From positions 1,588,122-1,621,116 of the forward strand of contig NZ_JAAVSH020000001.1 of assembly GCF_011947365.2 (NCBI RefSeq): a stretch of DNA of 32,995 nt, given 5' to 3'. A model generated the notes under the pieces. The model ran no database searches. It had not been told where the DNA came from and saw only the letters and a program-made list of their open reading frames with translations. Of the stretch, positions 16,268-25,619 are shown one piece after another. Each line of letters begins with the position of its first letter. Within the stretch, counting starts at the first letter, position 1. The position numbers and the translations under genes were made by a program. Source of the stretch: an endosymbiont of Lamellibrachia barhami. Lineage in GTDB: Bacteria; Pseudomonadota; Gammaproteobacteria; Chromatiales; Chromatiaceae.

Positions 16268-17623
16268 ATGGAAGCGAAATTGTCCCAACCCAATTTGGAT
16301 CATCAGTCTCTACCACCCATGAAACTCTGTCTGAACGTCACCACCTACCGCAATCAGCCGCCTGTCACTCCTTTGTCGGCTGAGTTCGACGAACAGGGCG
16401 GTACCCTGGGACGTTCTGCCGGTAACCTTTTCGTGCTGCCCGATCCCGAACGTTTCATCTCCGGCAAACATGCGGCCATTGTCTTTCGCGACGGCAGCTT
16501 CTACATTACCGACACCAGCACCAACGGTATCTATGTAGGAGGCAGCGAGCAGCCGTTGGGGCGCGGCAACAGCGCGCCGCTGAGCAACGGCGACCATCTG
16601 CTGATCGGCGACTATGAGATCGAGATCGTTTTGGAGGGAGACGCAGGGGCTGCGGTCCCTGCCTTCGGCGAAGACAATCCTTTTGCCGCACCACCCCCGC
16701 CCCCTGCAGCATCGCCTGCCGTTGACGCTTTTTTCCATGAGAGAGAAGCGGACGACGATCGGGTGGACACCACGCCCACCACCAACTCCCTCTTTTCCGC
16801 ACCACCGGAACCAGTCGCCTCTCCCGTCACCGGTTCGGAACGGGATGATGTGCCGGTGGAAAACGAATTTTTCCAACCACCCCAGGCCATCCCCGAGGAT
16901 TGGGACTCACTGACAGAAGCCCCGTTGTCGGCACCGCCACCGGCTGCAGAACCTGTATCTGAACCCCATCCGGCACCACCGCCCGCAGCCAAGTCTGCGG
17001 TCGCGCCGAGTCCTCCGGCGTCCGTTCAGGATCAAGAGGCGTTGCGCCTGATCCTCGAAGGCGCCGGCATGCCGCAATTCGACATCCCAAAGGATGCAGC
17101 ACCGGAAACCCTGCGTACACTGGGCGCCCTGATGCGGGAGATGGTGGAGGGCCTGATGGGGGTGCTGCGCGCACGCGCCGAGATCAAGAGCCAGTTCCGC
17201 ATGCAGCTCACCACCATCCGGCCGGTGGAGAACAATCCACTAAAATTTACCGTCAGCGTCGAAGATGCGCTCTCGCACCTGTTCAAGCCTGACAACAACG
17301 CCTACCTCTCTCCTCTGGATGCAATCCAGGAAGCGGTTGACGACATCTCAGCCCATCAGATGGCGGTAATGGCCGGCATGCAGGGCGCACTCTCCGCCAT
17401 GCTGCAGCGTTTCGAACCGGAGGCCCTGGAGCGATTCTTCCAGCAGAAGGGGGGACGCAGCCTGCTGGAGAGCAAAAATGCCTGGTACTGGGAGCAGTAC
17501 TCGGAGAAGCACAAGGAACTGCTGGCGGAGGCCGAGGACAATTTTCAGGATCTCTTCGGCGAAGAGTTCGCCCGTGCCTACGAGGAACAGATCACCAGGC
17601 TGGCCAGAGGTCGCAAAGACTGA
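16268..17623 (+). CDS. tagH: T6SS-associated FHA-domain protein TagH (Fha1/ImpI-like)
   Basis: This cytoplasmic FHA protein binds phosphothreonine and, in Pseudomonas, activates T6SS assembly after phosphorylation by PpkA. The FHA domain (about residues 40-105) keeps its canonical residues: T-L-G-R-S, I-S-G-K-H and T-S-T-N-G-I-Y-V. A Pro/Ala/Glu-rich low-complexity linker (~125-265) follows. The C-terminal ~180 residues are the T6SS-FHA conserved region (FDIPKDAAPETLRTLGALMR, VEDALSHLF). ATG 16268 is annotated. ATG 16319 would start at KLCLNVTTY, closer to the usual family N-terminus, and neither has a good ribosome-binding site. The gene heads the T6SS cluster, but an unusual 394-nt gap separates it from tssJ. 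Confidence 0.93.
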   Translation: MEAKLSQPNLDHQSLPPMKLCLNVTTYRNQPPVTPLSAEFDEQGGTLGRSAGNLFVLPDPERFISGKHAAIVFRDGSFYITDTSTNGIYVGGSEQPLGRGNSAPLSNGDHLLIGDYEIEIVLEGDAGAAVPAFGEDNPFAAPPPPPAASPAVDAFFHEREADDDRVDTTPTTNSLFSAPPEPVASPVTGSERDDVPVENEFFQPPQAIPEDWDSLTEAPLSAPPPAAEPVSEPHPAPPPAAKSAVAPSPPASVQDQEALRLILEGAGMPQFDIPKDAAPETLRTLGALMREMVEGLMGVLRARAEIKSQFRMQLTTIRPVENNPLKFTVSVEDALSHLFKPDNNAYLSPLDAIQEAVDDISAHQMAVMAGMQGALSAMLQRFEPEALERFFQQKGGRSLLESKNAWYWEQYSEKHKELLAEAEDNFQDLFGEEFARAYEEQITRLARGRKD

Positions 17624-17636
17624 TCGAGTGGAGTTA

Positions 17637-17747
17637 CCGGTTCCGCTACGCTTGAACCGGCCCAAAACAAGTTGGTCTCAATAATCTGATCAGTTGCTGC
17701 AATTCAGAGAACGCCGTGCAGGCCCGATCAAGCGTAACGGATCGGGC
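17637..17747 (+). other. Two hairpin-forming inverted repeats downstream of tagH
   Basis: CCGGTTC (17637-17643) pairs with GAACCGG (17654-17660), and GCCCGATC (17722-17729) pairs with GATCGGGC (17740-17747); both have perfect stems and 10-nt loops. No U-tract follows either, so they are not classical terminators. They could stabilise or attenuate the transcript between tagH and tssJ. The rest of the 394-nt gap holds no gene I can support. Confidence 0.35.
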
Positions 17748-17832
17748 GTATGCGATTAACGCCTGGATCATAAATCGTGACTCAAAAATCCGATCAGCAA
17801 AGTTCAGAAAAAAAGTGTCGGCGAAAGAGAAT

Positions 17833-17856
17833 GGATTTCCGGGAATCCGTTATACT
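17833..17856 (+). promoter_or_regulatory. Possible tssJ-operon promoter: near-palindrome followed by a -10 box
   Basis: GGATTTCCGGGAATCC (17833-17848) is a palindrome apart from its two central mirrored pairs. Two nt later comes TATACT (17851-17856), a good -10. No -35 match is seen at 16-18 nt, so if this is a promoter it may need an activator bound to the palindrome. It lies about 160 nt before tssJ. Confidence 0.25.
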
Positions 17857-18017
17857 GTTTATCGAAAGTACCCGATCAATCCAACCGCCAACAGATGTGC
17901 GCGGTGAAAATGTGTCGGGCAGACTAGGTTTAGGGAATACCAGCAACAGACCCTGAACGTCGCTTCGCGGTATGCGAACCGGATTGGGGATGGGTATTGA
18001 TGATCCAAGGAGAAAAC

Positions 18018-18542
18018 ATGCGGTCCCGTCATTTGCTTCTGTTCTTCACCCTGATACTCTCCCTCCTGTTTATCGGATGCGGCGAAAAGAAGGCGCCTCC
18101 CCCGACCCAGCTCGCCGCCAAATTCCTCGCTTCGCTCCATGTCAATCCCAACGCCGAGGGCACCCCTTCACCGGTGGTGGTTCGCTTCTACGAGCTCAAG
18201 ACCCCGGGTATCTTTGAAGACACCGATTTTTTTACCCTGTACGACGGCGACATCGCAGTACTTGGCGCCGATCTGGTGGCCAGGAATGAGTTCAAGGTCA
18301 TGCCCGGCAAGACGCTTCCGCTACTGCGGGAACTCGATCCCAAAACCCGTTTTATCGGCGTTATGGCCGCATTCCGCGACCTGAATAACGCTATCTGGCG
18401 GGCGACTGCCCCCATCGCACTCCATCAAGTCAACGCCTATACCATCCTGCTCGGACGCGGTGAGGTTTCCATTTCGGAGACCAAGCCTGCGAGAGACGAC
18501 GAACAAAAGAAGAAATCCCAAGAGCCACCCATGAATTTTTGA
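18018..18542 (+). CDS. tssJ: T6SS outer-membrane lipoprotein TssJ
   Basis: TssJ anchors the T6SS membrane complex (TssJLM) to the outer membrane. ATG 18018 is chosen over the upstream 17997 because AAGGAG lies 5 nt before it and it begins the lipoprotein signal (RSRHLLLFFTLILSLLFIGC, acceptor Cys in the lipobox F-I-G-C). The 174-residue product then shows SLHVNPNAEGTPSPVVVRFY and ELKTPGIFEDTDFFTLYDGD, the typical TssJ beta-sandwich phrases (V-N-x-x-x-x-x-x-x-P-V-V-V-R-x-Y-x-L). A charged tail (KPARDDEQKKK) is disordered. tssK starts 14 nt later. This is probably the first gene of the coupled run tssJ to the FGE-SPOR gene. Confidence 0.95.
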   Translation: MRSRHLLLFFTLILSLLFIGCGEKKAPPPTQLAAKFLASLHVNPNAEGTPSPVVVRFYELKTPGIFEDTDFFTLYDGDIAVLGADLVARNEFKVMPGKTLPLLRELDPKTRFIGVMAAFRDLNNAIWRATAPIALHQVNAYTILLGRGEVSISETKPARDDEQKKKSQEPPMNF

Positions 18543-18556
18543 CCCGGGACCCCGAT

Positions 18557-19891
18557 ATGACCTGGCGCAACAAAATCATCTGGTCGGAAGGCATGTTCCT
18601 CCGGCCTCACCACTTCCAGCAGCACGATCGTTATCTGGAAAACCTGCTGGAATCGCGCTGCGCGCCACTCCGAGCCTACGGCTGGGGCATCCGGGAACTG
18701 AGTATCGACAAGGATCTGCTGACCCAGGGAAAATTGTCGGTCTCCCACTGTAAAGGGGTATTGCCGGACGGCACCCCTTTCGACATCCCTGGAGAGGACA
18801 CACCTCCACCCATACTTGAGATACCGGAGAACACCCACGACACTTTGATCCACCTGGCCCTGCCCGCCCGCCGACAGGGGGCCGTGGATGCCGACCGCAA
18901 CGACATCCCGGAGGTACTGGCCCGCTACCTTCCCAGGGAGCAAGAGGTGGACGACAGCAACGCCGGCGCCGATACCAAGGCACTGGTTCAGACCGGCAGC
19001 CTGCGTCTGCGTCTGATGCTCGACGGCGAAGACCGCAGCCAGTTCATCTGTATGCCTCTGGCACGGATCATGGAACTACGAGCCGACATGAACCTGCTGC
19101 TCGATGAAGCCTTCCTGCCTCCGGCCCTCGATTGCCGGGCCCATCGTCGGCTGCACGGCTTTCTCGATGAATTGCAAGGGCTGTTGCACCATCGGGGCGA
19201 AGCCCTCGCCGGGCGTATCACCGCCTCTGGCCGGGGCGGAGCGGCGGAGATCGCTGACTTCATGATGCTACAGGCGATCAACCGGTTGGAACCCCTGTTC
19301 ACCCATCTGGCGCAGATGGAGGGACTCCACCCCGAAGCCTTCTACCAGATCGGCTTGCAGACAGCCGGGGAACTCTCCACCTTTACCTCGCGGGAAAAAC
19401 GTCCCCCGGAACTGCCGCCCTACCGTCACGATGATCTGCAGGCGACCTTCGAGGCGTTGATGAACGCCATGCGCCAATCCCTGAGCATGGTGCTGGAGCA
19501 GAACGCCGTGGCGATCCCCCTGCAGGAGCGTAAATACGGTATCCGGGTCGCGACGCTGGCCGACCGCAGTCTGATCGACAGCGCCAATTTCGTGCTGGCC
19601 GTGGGTTCCCAAATGCCTACCGAAACCCTGCGCAACCGTTTCCCGGCGCAGATCAAGATCGGACCGGTGGAGCAGATCCGCGAGCTGGTCAATCTGCAAC
19701 TGTCAGGCGTTGCGCTACGACCGTTGCCGGTTGCGCCCCGGCAGATTCCCTACCATGCCGGACTGACCTATTTTGAACTCGATCGCAGCAGCGAACTATG
19801 GAAACAGCTCAAGAGTTCCGGCGGATTCGCCTTCCACATCGGTGGCGAGTTTCCTGGTCTCGAACTCGAATTCTGGGCTATCAAAGGGTGA
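18557..19891 (+). CDS. tssK: T6SS baseplate protein TssK
   Basis: TssK is the cytoplasmic adaptor between the baseplate and the TssLM membrane complex. The start at ATG 18557 gives MTWRNKIIWSEGMFLRPHHF followed by QQHDRY, the nearly invariant N-terminus. A GGGA lies 7 nt upstream. The length of 444 residues is normal. Other family phrases are LPARRQGAVDADRN, FMMLQAINRLEPLFTHL and LHPEAFYQIGLQTAGELSTF. The gene is followed after 6 nt by tssL. No abnormality was seen. Confidence 0.96.
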   Translation: MTWRNKIIWSEGMFLRPHHFQQHDRYLENLLESRCAPLRAYGWGIRELSIDKDLLTQGKLSVSHCKGVLPDGTPFDIPGEDTPPPILEIPENTHDTLIHLALPARRQGAVDADRNDIPEVLARYLPREQEVDDSNAGADTKALVQTGSLRLRLMLDGEDRSQFICMPLARIMELRADMNLLLDEAFLPPALDCRAHRRLHGFLDELQGLLHHRGEALAGRITASGRGGAAEIADFMMLQAINRLEPLFTHLAQMEGLHPEAFYQIGLQTAGELSTFTSREKRPPELPPYRHDDLQATFEALMNAMRQSLSMVLEQNAVAIPLQERKYGIRVATLADRSLIDSANFVLAVGSQMPTETLRNRFPAQIKIGPVEQIRELVNLQLSGVALRPLPVAPRQIPYHAGLTYFELDRSSELWKQLKSSGGFAFHIGGEFPGLELEFWAIKG

Positions 19892-19897
19892 TCAACC

Positions 19898-21235
19898 GTG
19901 ACTACCGACGACCCCTTTTTCGACGCTGACGGTGACGACAGCGACCGTACGGTGATCCGTCCCATGCCCGGTGGCAGACGGCCGGGCGCGGGACCTGCCA
20001 CACCCCGGGCCGAACCACCGCCGATGCAGCCCCAGAGGCCGGTTCCACCGCCCGCACGCTATGCTGTCGACCGGGGCCTCAATCCTCTGGTGACCGCCGC
20101 CGCCCCCCTGCTCTCCCTGCTGGGCAAACTGCGCAACGCCCCGAGCCACCCGGACGTCAACGGCCTGCGCCGACGCATGGAGGAAGAACTCCGCCTCTTC
20201 GAAAGCCGGGCCGCTTCCGCCGGGATCGACCACGAGAGCATCTTCGCCGCCCGCTACGCGCTGTGCACCGTGATCGACGAAACCGTGCTCAACACCCCAT
20301 GGGGCAGCAACAGTCCCTGGAGCACAGAGAGCCTGCTGATCCTCTTCCACAAGGAGGCCTGGGGCGGCGAGAAGTTCTTCCAGATGTTGGAGCGCATGCT
20401 CAAGGATCCGGCCCGTTTTCTGGAGATGCTGGAGCTGATGTATATCTGCCTGAGCATGGGCTTCGAGGGCAAATACCGTATTCTCGAAGGTGGCAGCCGG
20501 ACCCTGGAGCAGATCCGCGACAGCGTCTATCGCACCATCCGCATGCAGCGCGGTGAATACGAGCAGGATCTTTCGGTCCACTGGCGCGGTGAGCAGATGG
20601 GCGACAACACCCTGCGCCACTACATCCCGCTCTGGGTGGTAGCCGCACTCTCCGGCGTACTGCTGCTGAGCACCTTTCTGGTCTTCAGCTACTTCATCAA
20701 CGACACCTCGGCCCCCGTTTTCAAAGACGTCTACGCGGTAGGCCGTGAGACTCCACCGGAGATCGACTCCGCCCCACCACCTCCACCACCGGTGAAGGAC
20801 GATCTCTACGACCGGGTCTCCGGCTTCCTCGAACCGGAGGTTCGGAAAGAGCAGGTGGAACTGATCAACAATGATTCCGACGTGGTCATCCGCCTGCGCA
20901 ACAAGGGACTCTTCGGTTCCGGCAGCGATCAGGTGAAGTCAGGCTTCCGGCCCTTGCTGCAACGCATCGCCGAAGCCCTGGCGGCCAATGTCGACGGCCC
21001 TGTCCTGGTGGCCGGGCACTCGGACAACATTCCGATCCACACCCTGCGCTTCCCCTCCAACTGGCACCTCTCCATGGGACGGGCCGAGTCGGTGGCTGGG
21101 ATCCTGCGCCAGGATGCTGCGATAAAGGGTGAGATCGTTGCCGATGGCCGTGCCGACAACGAACCGCTTGTGCCCAACGATTCGTCGGAGAACCGGGCCA
21201 GAAACCGCCGTGTCGAGATAATCCTGGAGAAGTGA
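19898..21235 (+). CDS. tssL: T6SS inner-membrane protein TssL (DotU/IcmH) with C-terminal OmpA-like domain
   Basis: TssL is part of the TssJLM envelope complex. The GTG start at 19898 is preceded by AAAGGGTGAT. About 65 Pro-rich residues come first. The cytoplasmic DotU domain (about 70-240) follows, with NPLVTAAAPLLSLLGKLRN, ALCTVIDETVLNTPWG and a phrase centred on MYICLSMGFEGKYR. One membrane helix follows (LWVVAALSGVLLLSTFLVFS, about 245-267). The periplasmic end (about 330-445) is an OmpA/MotB-like peptidoglycan-binding domain: VLVAGHSDNIPIHTLRFPSN, MGRAESVAGILR and NRARNRRVEIIL. This is the extended, peptidoglycan-anchored type of TssL. Its stop overlaps the tssM ATG (TGATG). Confidence 0.96.
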   Translation: MTTDDPFFDADGDDSDRTVIRPMPGGRRPGAGPATPRAEPPPMQPQRPVPPPARYAVDRGLNPLVTAAAPLLSLLGKLRNAPSHPDVNGLRRRMEEELRLFESRAASAGIDHESIFAARYALCTVIDETVLNTPWGSNSPWSTESLLILFHKEAWGGEKFFQMLERMLKDPARFLEMLELMYICLSMGFEGKYRILEGGSRTLEQIRDSVYRTIRMQRGEYEQDLSVHWRGEQMGDNTLRHYIPLWVVAALSGVLLLSTFLVFSYFINDTSAPVFKDVYAVGRETPPEIDSAPPPPPPVKDDLYDRVSGFLEPEVRKEQVELINNDSDVVIRLRNKGLFGSGSDQVKSGFRPLLQRIAEALAANVDGPVLVAGHSDNIPIHTLRFPSNWHLSMGRAESVAGILRQDAAIKGEIVADGRADNEPLVPNDSSENRARNRRVEIILEK

Positions 21236-24200
21236 TGAGCAAGATCGCAGGGTTCTTTAAAAAGCGCTGGGTAATCCAGCTGCTCGGGCTGATCGCCCTG
21301 AGTATCATCATCTGGTTTATTGGCCCCCTGATCGCCATCGCCGGCATGGTGCCGCTGGAAGGCATGATCGTGCGGGGTCTGGTGATCGTCTTCCTCCTCC
21401 TGTTATGGGTGCTCTATCTGCTGTGGCATCAGCTGCGGGCACAGAAGGCCGACAAGGCGATGATGGAGGAGATCAGCCAATCCGACGCGGCGCCAGGAGC
21501 AGAACAGTCGGCAGAGGAACTGTCGATCCTGCAGGAGCGTTTCGACGAAGCCCTGGGGGTATTGAAAAAGAGCGGCAAGGGGAAAAGCGGCAGTCAGTAC
21601 CTCTATGAGCTGCCCTGGTACATCATCATCGGTCCACCGGGATCGGGTAAGACCACTGCCTTGGTCAACTCCGGACTCAACTTCCCGCTCTCCGACCGCT
21701 TCGGCAAAGATGCCATCCGTGGCGTGGGCGGCACCCGCAACTGCGACTGGTGGTTCACCGAAAACGCAGTGCTGCTCGACACCGCCGGGCGCTACACCAC
21801 CCAGGACAGCCACGAGGCCGTCGACTCCGCAGCCTGGCTCGGTTTTCTCGATCTGCTGAAAAAACACCGCAAACGCCGCCCCATCAACGGCATCCTCATC
21901 GCAGTCAGCCTCTCCGACATGATGCTGCAGACCGAGGAGGAGCGTAGCCTGCACGCACGCTCAGTGCGCAGCCGCATCCAGGAGCTGAACGAACGGCTGG
22001 GAGTGAAGGCGCCGGTCTACATGCTGTTCACCAAATCCGATCTGGTCGGCGGCTTCACCGAATTCTTCGAGGATATGGGCCGCGAGGACCGGGCTCAGGT
22101 CTGGGGCATGACCCTACCACTGGAGGCAGCAGAGAGCACCGAGGGGGCGGTAAGCCGTTTTCCCGACGAATTCGATGCCCTCCTGCGACGCCTCAACGAC
22201 CGGGTACTGGCCCGCCTGCACCAGGAGCGGGACATTCAGCGACGCAACCTGATTTTTGCTTTTCCCCAGGAGATGGCATCGTTAAAGGAGCCCCTCAGTC
22301 GCTTTCTCGACGGCGTTTTTCGTCCCAGCCGTTTCGAGGATCGGCAACTGCTGCGCGGCATCTACTTCACCAGCGGCACCCAGGAAGGCACCCCCATCGA
22401 CCGGCTGCTGGGCAATCTGGCCCAGAACTTCGGCCTCGACCGCATTCGGTTGCCCGCCTTCAGCGGGCGCGGCCGCAGCTACTTCATCCAGGATCTGTTC
22501 CGCAGCGTCATCTTCCCGGAATCGAGCCTTGCCGGCAGTGACAAGAAGGTCGAGCTGCGCCGGGCCTGGATGCAACGTGGCGCCTATAGCGGGGCAATCC
22601 TGCTGACTATCCTCACCGCGCTGGCCTGGACCACCAGCTTTACCCGCAACCAGGTTGCGGTCGGCGATCTGGAAAATAACCTGGAGGACTATCAACAGTC
22701 GATCATCGACCTGGACTACCGCGTCACCGATTTCCGTCAACTCCTGCCACCCCTGGACGACCTGCGCGCCGCCACTGAAGTCTACCCGGAGGAGACGCCC
22801 CTTCTCATGGGCATGGGACTCTATCAGGGCAAGAAACTGGGACCCGCCACCGATTCTGCCTACCGGCGGACTCTCCAGGGACGCTTCCTCTACAGCCTCG
22901 GCGCACGGCTCGAGGATTATCTGCAGAGCCGGGAGCAGAAAGACCTGCTGCGGGAGGCCTTGAAGAGCTACCTGATGCTGGGTCACCCCGAGCATCTGGA
23001 TCCGGAACAGATCAAACTCTTCATGTCTGTGGACTGGGGCAACCGGCTGGCCGGCGACAGCGAAGCCCAGAACCGATTGATGAACCATCTGGAGAGCCTG
23101 CTCGACCCCCGCTTCAAACCCCTGCCCCTGAACCTCAAGCTGGTGGCCCAGGCACGGCAGGTGCTGACCGAAATACCCCTGTCGCAGCAGATCTACAGCC
23201 AGATACGCCAGCGATCGGCAGCGGATCGCAGCAAGGATTTTCTGCTCGGCACTGCCTTGGGCCGTCATGGCGACCTAGTCTTCGGCGTCAACGAAGGGAG
23301 CCTGGAAAAGACCCGTATCCCGGCCCTCTACACCCGTCGGGGTTTCTATAACATCTTCCTGCCCCAAACCCTGGAGCAGGCGGAGGCGGCGCTGAGCGAA
23401 AACTGGATCCTGGCCGATACGGACGCCGGTGAGATCAGCGATGCCGAGGCGCTGCGTTTGGTGAAAGCGGTCAAAGATCTCTATGCAGAGGACTACATAA
23501 CGGCCTGGCGCGGCCTGCTCGATGGTATGCGCATCGTCAAGATACGCTCCCTCCCCCAAAGCGTGGAGGTGCTGGACGTGGCTTCCGGTCCCTCTTCCCC
23601 CCTGCGCAAACTGTTGCGGGTAGTGGCCGACAATACCACCCTGAGCAAAGTCCCGTCCGATGAGAAAATGGCTGCCGCCGCGGACAAGGCCAAAGGGGTG
23701 GCGGATATCGCGGCGGAATTGAGCACGACTGCCTACCAGAAGAAAAACCGCCTGGAACGGCTGATGCGGGCGGCCGGCAAGTCAGGCGTGGAGACCCCAG
23801 GCAAATCCCTCGACCCAGTCGCAGTGCAGGTTGAGGAGACCTTCGAACGGCTCATCGAACTGGCCAAGGCCCAGGGTGACAACCCCGCTCCGCTGGAAGG
23901 TCTGATCGGTGATCTGGGCGACCTGCACGCCTCCCTGGCCGACCTGGAAGCCGCCGGCGGCAGCGCCGCACTGGCCGCTGCCAAACAGCGTGCCTCCGGT
24001 TCCAAGGATCCGACCAAACGGCTGCAACGCCGGGCCAAGCGCCTGCCCAGACCGGTCAACGAGTGGATCTACGCACTCACGGAACGGGGCTGGGGCGTGG
24101 TGGTGGGCAGTTCCCGCAACGAACTGGCCAAACGCTGGCAGGCGGAAGTGCTGCCACTCTGCCGCCGCGGCATCCAGGGCCGCTACCCACTTACCAAGGA

Positions 24201-24819
24201 GACCGAGAAAGAGGTCACCCTGAGCGACTTCTCGCGCTTCTTCGGCCCCGGCCAGGTGATGGACAAGTTCTTCGAGGAGAACATCAAACCCTTCGCTGAC
24301 ACCAACCGCAGTCCCTGGCGCTGGAAAAAGGCTGGTGGCCACCCGATGGGCGTTTCGGCGAACACCCTGCGCCAGTTTGAGTACGCAACCCGCATCCGCG
24401 AGGTCTTCTTCGCAGAAGGGGGCAAGCGGCCCAAGATCGCCTTCAGTCTCAAGCCCTCCTACCTCGATGCGGAGGTAAGCCGCTTCCTGCTTGATCTCGA
24501 CGGCCAAAAACTGAGCTACCGTCACGGACCGGCCCGCAACACTCGCATGCAGTGGCCTGCCCCCGACGGCAGCGGGCAGGTCAGAATCCTCTTCGAGAAT
24601 CTGAAAGGCCGTACCTCTGCCGATTCCAAGGACGGCGTCTGGGCCTGGTTCAAACTGCTCGATCAGGCCGAGGTAAAAGATACCGCGATGGCCGACCGTT
24701 TCTTGGTGAGCTTCAGCCTCGGGGGACAAACGGCGCGTTTCGAACTGCGGGCCGACAGCATCATCAACCCGTTCCGCATGCCAGAGTTGGAGGCATTCCG
24801 TTGTCCGGCGAAACTCTGA
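21235..24819 (+). CDS. tssM: T6SS inner-membrane protein TssM (IcmF/VasK)
   Basis: TssM spans the inner membrane and reaches through the periplasm to TssJ. The ATG at 21235 overlaps the tssL stop by one base, with GGAGAAG just upstream. The 1194-residue protein has two N-terminal membrane helices (about residues 14-32 and 40-62). A cytoplasmic NTPase-like domain has an intact Walker A (GPPGSGKTT, about 133-141) and DTAGRYTT (about 182-189). A third helix lies at about 452-470 (SGAILLTILTALAWTTSF). The long periplasmic part follows. Its C-terminal region holds TRIREVFFAEGGKRPKIAFS and ends in a beta-rich domain. The intact Walker A suggests ATP binding, which not all TssM proteins retain. It overlaps the next gene by 19 nt. 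Confidence 0.97.
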   Translation: MSKIAGFFKKRWVIQLLGLIALSIIIWFIGPLIAIAGMVPLEGMIVRGLVIVFLLLLWVLYLLWHQLRAQKADKAMMEEISQSDAAPGAEQSAEELSILQERFDEALGVLKKSGKGKSGSQYLYELPWYIIIGPPGSGKTTALVNSGLNFPLSDRFGKDAIRGVGGTRNCDWWFTENAVLLDTAGRYTTQDSHEAVDSAAWLGFLDLLKKHRKRRPINGILIAVSLSDMMLQTEEERSLHARSVRSRIQELNERLGVKAPVYMLFTKSDLVGGFTEFFEDMGREDRAQVWGMTLPLEAAESTEGAVSRFPDEFDALLRRLNDRVLARLHQERDIQRRNLIFAFPQEMASLKEPLSRFLDGVFRPSRFEDRQLLRGIYFTSGTQEGTPIDRLLGNLAQNFGLDRIRLPAFSGRGRSYFIQDLFRSVIFPESSLAGSDKKVELRRAWMQRGAYSGAILLTILTALAWTTSFTRNQVAVGDLENNLEDYQQSIIDLDYRVTDFRQLLPPLDDLRAATEVYPEETPLLMGMGLYQGKKLGPATDSAYRRTLQGRFLYSLGARLEDYLQSREQKDLLREALKSYLMLGHPEHLDPEQIKLFMSVDWGNRLAGDSEAQNRLMNHLESLLDPRFKPLPLNLKLVAQARQVLTEIPLSQQIYSQIRQRSAADRSKDFLLGTALGRHGDLVFGVNEGSLEKTRIPALYTRRGFYNIFLPQTLEQAEAALSENWILADTDAGEISDAEALRLVKAVKDLYAEDYITAWRGLLDGMRIVKIRSLPQSVEVLDVASGPSSPLRKLLRVVADNTTLSKVPSDEKMAAAADKAKGVADIAAELSTTAYQKKNRLERLMRAAGKSGVETPGKSLDPVAVQVEETFERLIELAKAQGDNPAPLEGLIGDLGDLHASLADLEAAGGSAALAAAKQRASGSKDPTKRLQRRAKRLPRPVNEWIYALTERGWGVVVGSSRNELAKRWQAEVLPLCRRGIQGRYPLTKETEKEVTLSDFSRFFGPGQVMDKFFEENIKPFADTNRSPWRWKKAGGHPMGVSANTLRQFEYATRIREVFFAEGGKRPKIAFSLKPSYLDAEVSRFLLDLDGQKLSYRHGPARNTRMQWPAPDGSGQVRILFENLKGRTSADSKDGVWAWFKLLDQAEVKDTAMADRFLVSFSLGGQTARFELRADSIINPFRMPELEAFRCPAKL

Positions 24820-25619
24820 CCCATGCGGCCCCACAGGCCAGCGGTTTTTTCGGCAAGTTGCCGAGCCACGGCGACTTTCTCACCCGCCGCCTGCCCCGTG
24901 GTTTCACCGACCCCTGGGACCGCTGGCTGCAGAACGCAGTGGCGGACAGCCGTGAGCAGCTCGGCGAGGACTGGCTCGACATCTACCTCACCAGCCCGAT
25001 CTGGCGCTTTGCCCTCTCGACCGGGTTATGCGGTGAGACCGCCTGGTGCGGCATCCTGATGCCCAGTGTGGATCGGGTCGGCCGCTACTTTCCTCTCACG
25101 GTGGCGGCTCCACTGCAACCAGGCGGCAACCTGACTGCCCTGCTGCATGATGATGCCCAATGGTTTTCACGTTGCGAGGAGCTGGCGCTGGCTTCCCTGG
25201 CAGAAGAGATCCCTCTGGAGGATTTCGATCAGGCCCTGACCGATCTGCCACCACCGGCGATCCCGCCCCGTCCAGGAGCCGTCAGCAGCGATAGCATGGG
25301 AAGACCGGCCTGGCAGTTCGAACTCCCCTCCCTCGAATCCGCATTCCCGGTGAGCGATGCCCTAAACCAGACCCTTTTGGAACGGGCCTTTCCCGCCTAC
25401 AGCCTCTGGTGGAGCGAAGGCTCGGAACGGGTCCGTCCCTCCCTGCTGGTCACCGAAGGCCTGCCGCCGATTCAGGGTTTTGCCGCTCTGCTCGACGGTA
25501 ATTGGGTCAACTGGAACTGGAGTCAATACCGGGTTCCTCTACCCCCCTCACCCACTCTGGAGAGTGACAACGGGAGTGAACCGGAGACCAGCAAGCCAGC
25601 GAAAACAGAAGCCAAATGA
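24801..25619 (+). CDS. tagF: T6SS-associated regulator TagF (ImpM-like)
   Basis: TagF is a post-translational repressor of T6SS in Pseudomonas, acting through Fha1. I place the start at TTG 24801: GGAGG lies exactly 7 nt upstream, and the protein then begins 18 residues before the conserved SGFFGKLPSHGDFLTRRLP. The frame extends upstream to 24552, but those codons lie wholly inside tssM. The 272-residue product shows further family phrases (PWDRWLQNAV, WRFALSTGLCG, MPSVDRVGRYFPLTVAAPL, WWSEGSE). It overlaps tssM by 19 nt and pppA by 4 nt, so translation is probably coupled on both sides. A charged tail (TSKPAKTEAK) ends the protein. Confidence 0.93.
   Translation: MSGETLTHAAPQASGFFGKLPSHGDFLTRRLPRGFTDPWDRWLQNAVADSREQLGEDWLDIYLTSPIWRFALSTGLCGETAWCGILMPSVDRVGRYFPLTVAAPLQPGGNLTALLHDDAQWFSRCEELALASLAEEIPLEDFDQALTDLPPPAIPPRPGAVSSDSMGRPAWQFELPSLESAFPVSDALNQTLLERAFPAYSLWWSEGSERVRPSLLVTEGLPPIQGFAALLDGNWVNWNWSQYRVPLPPSPTLESDNGSEPETSKPAKTEAK

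Noticed and set aside
17716-17907. Small open frame (63 codons) in the tagH-tssJ gap
   Set aside because: It has no ribosome-binding site, signal or domain, and it runs through the hairpin and the palindrome.
24552-24800. Upstream extension of tagF into tssM
   Set aside because: GGAGG and TTG at 24789-24803 fit a start just before the conserved TagF N-terminus; the extension is only out-of-frame tssM sequence.
22282-24834. Long antisense open frames (328 and 350 codons) opposite tssM
   Set aside because: They lie wholly opposite the well-supported tssM, have low-complexity translations typical of the reverse strand of GC-rich genes, and show no motif or ribosome-binding site.
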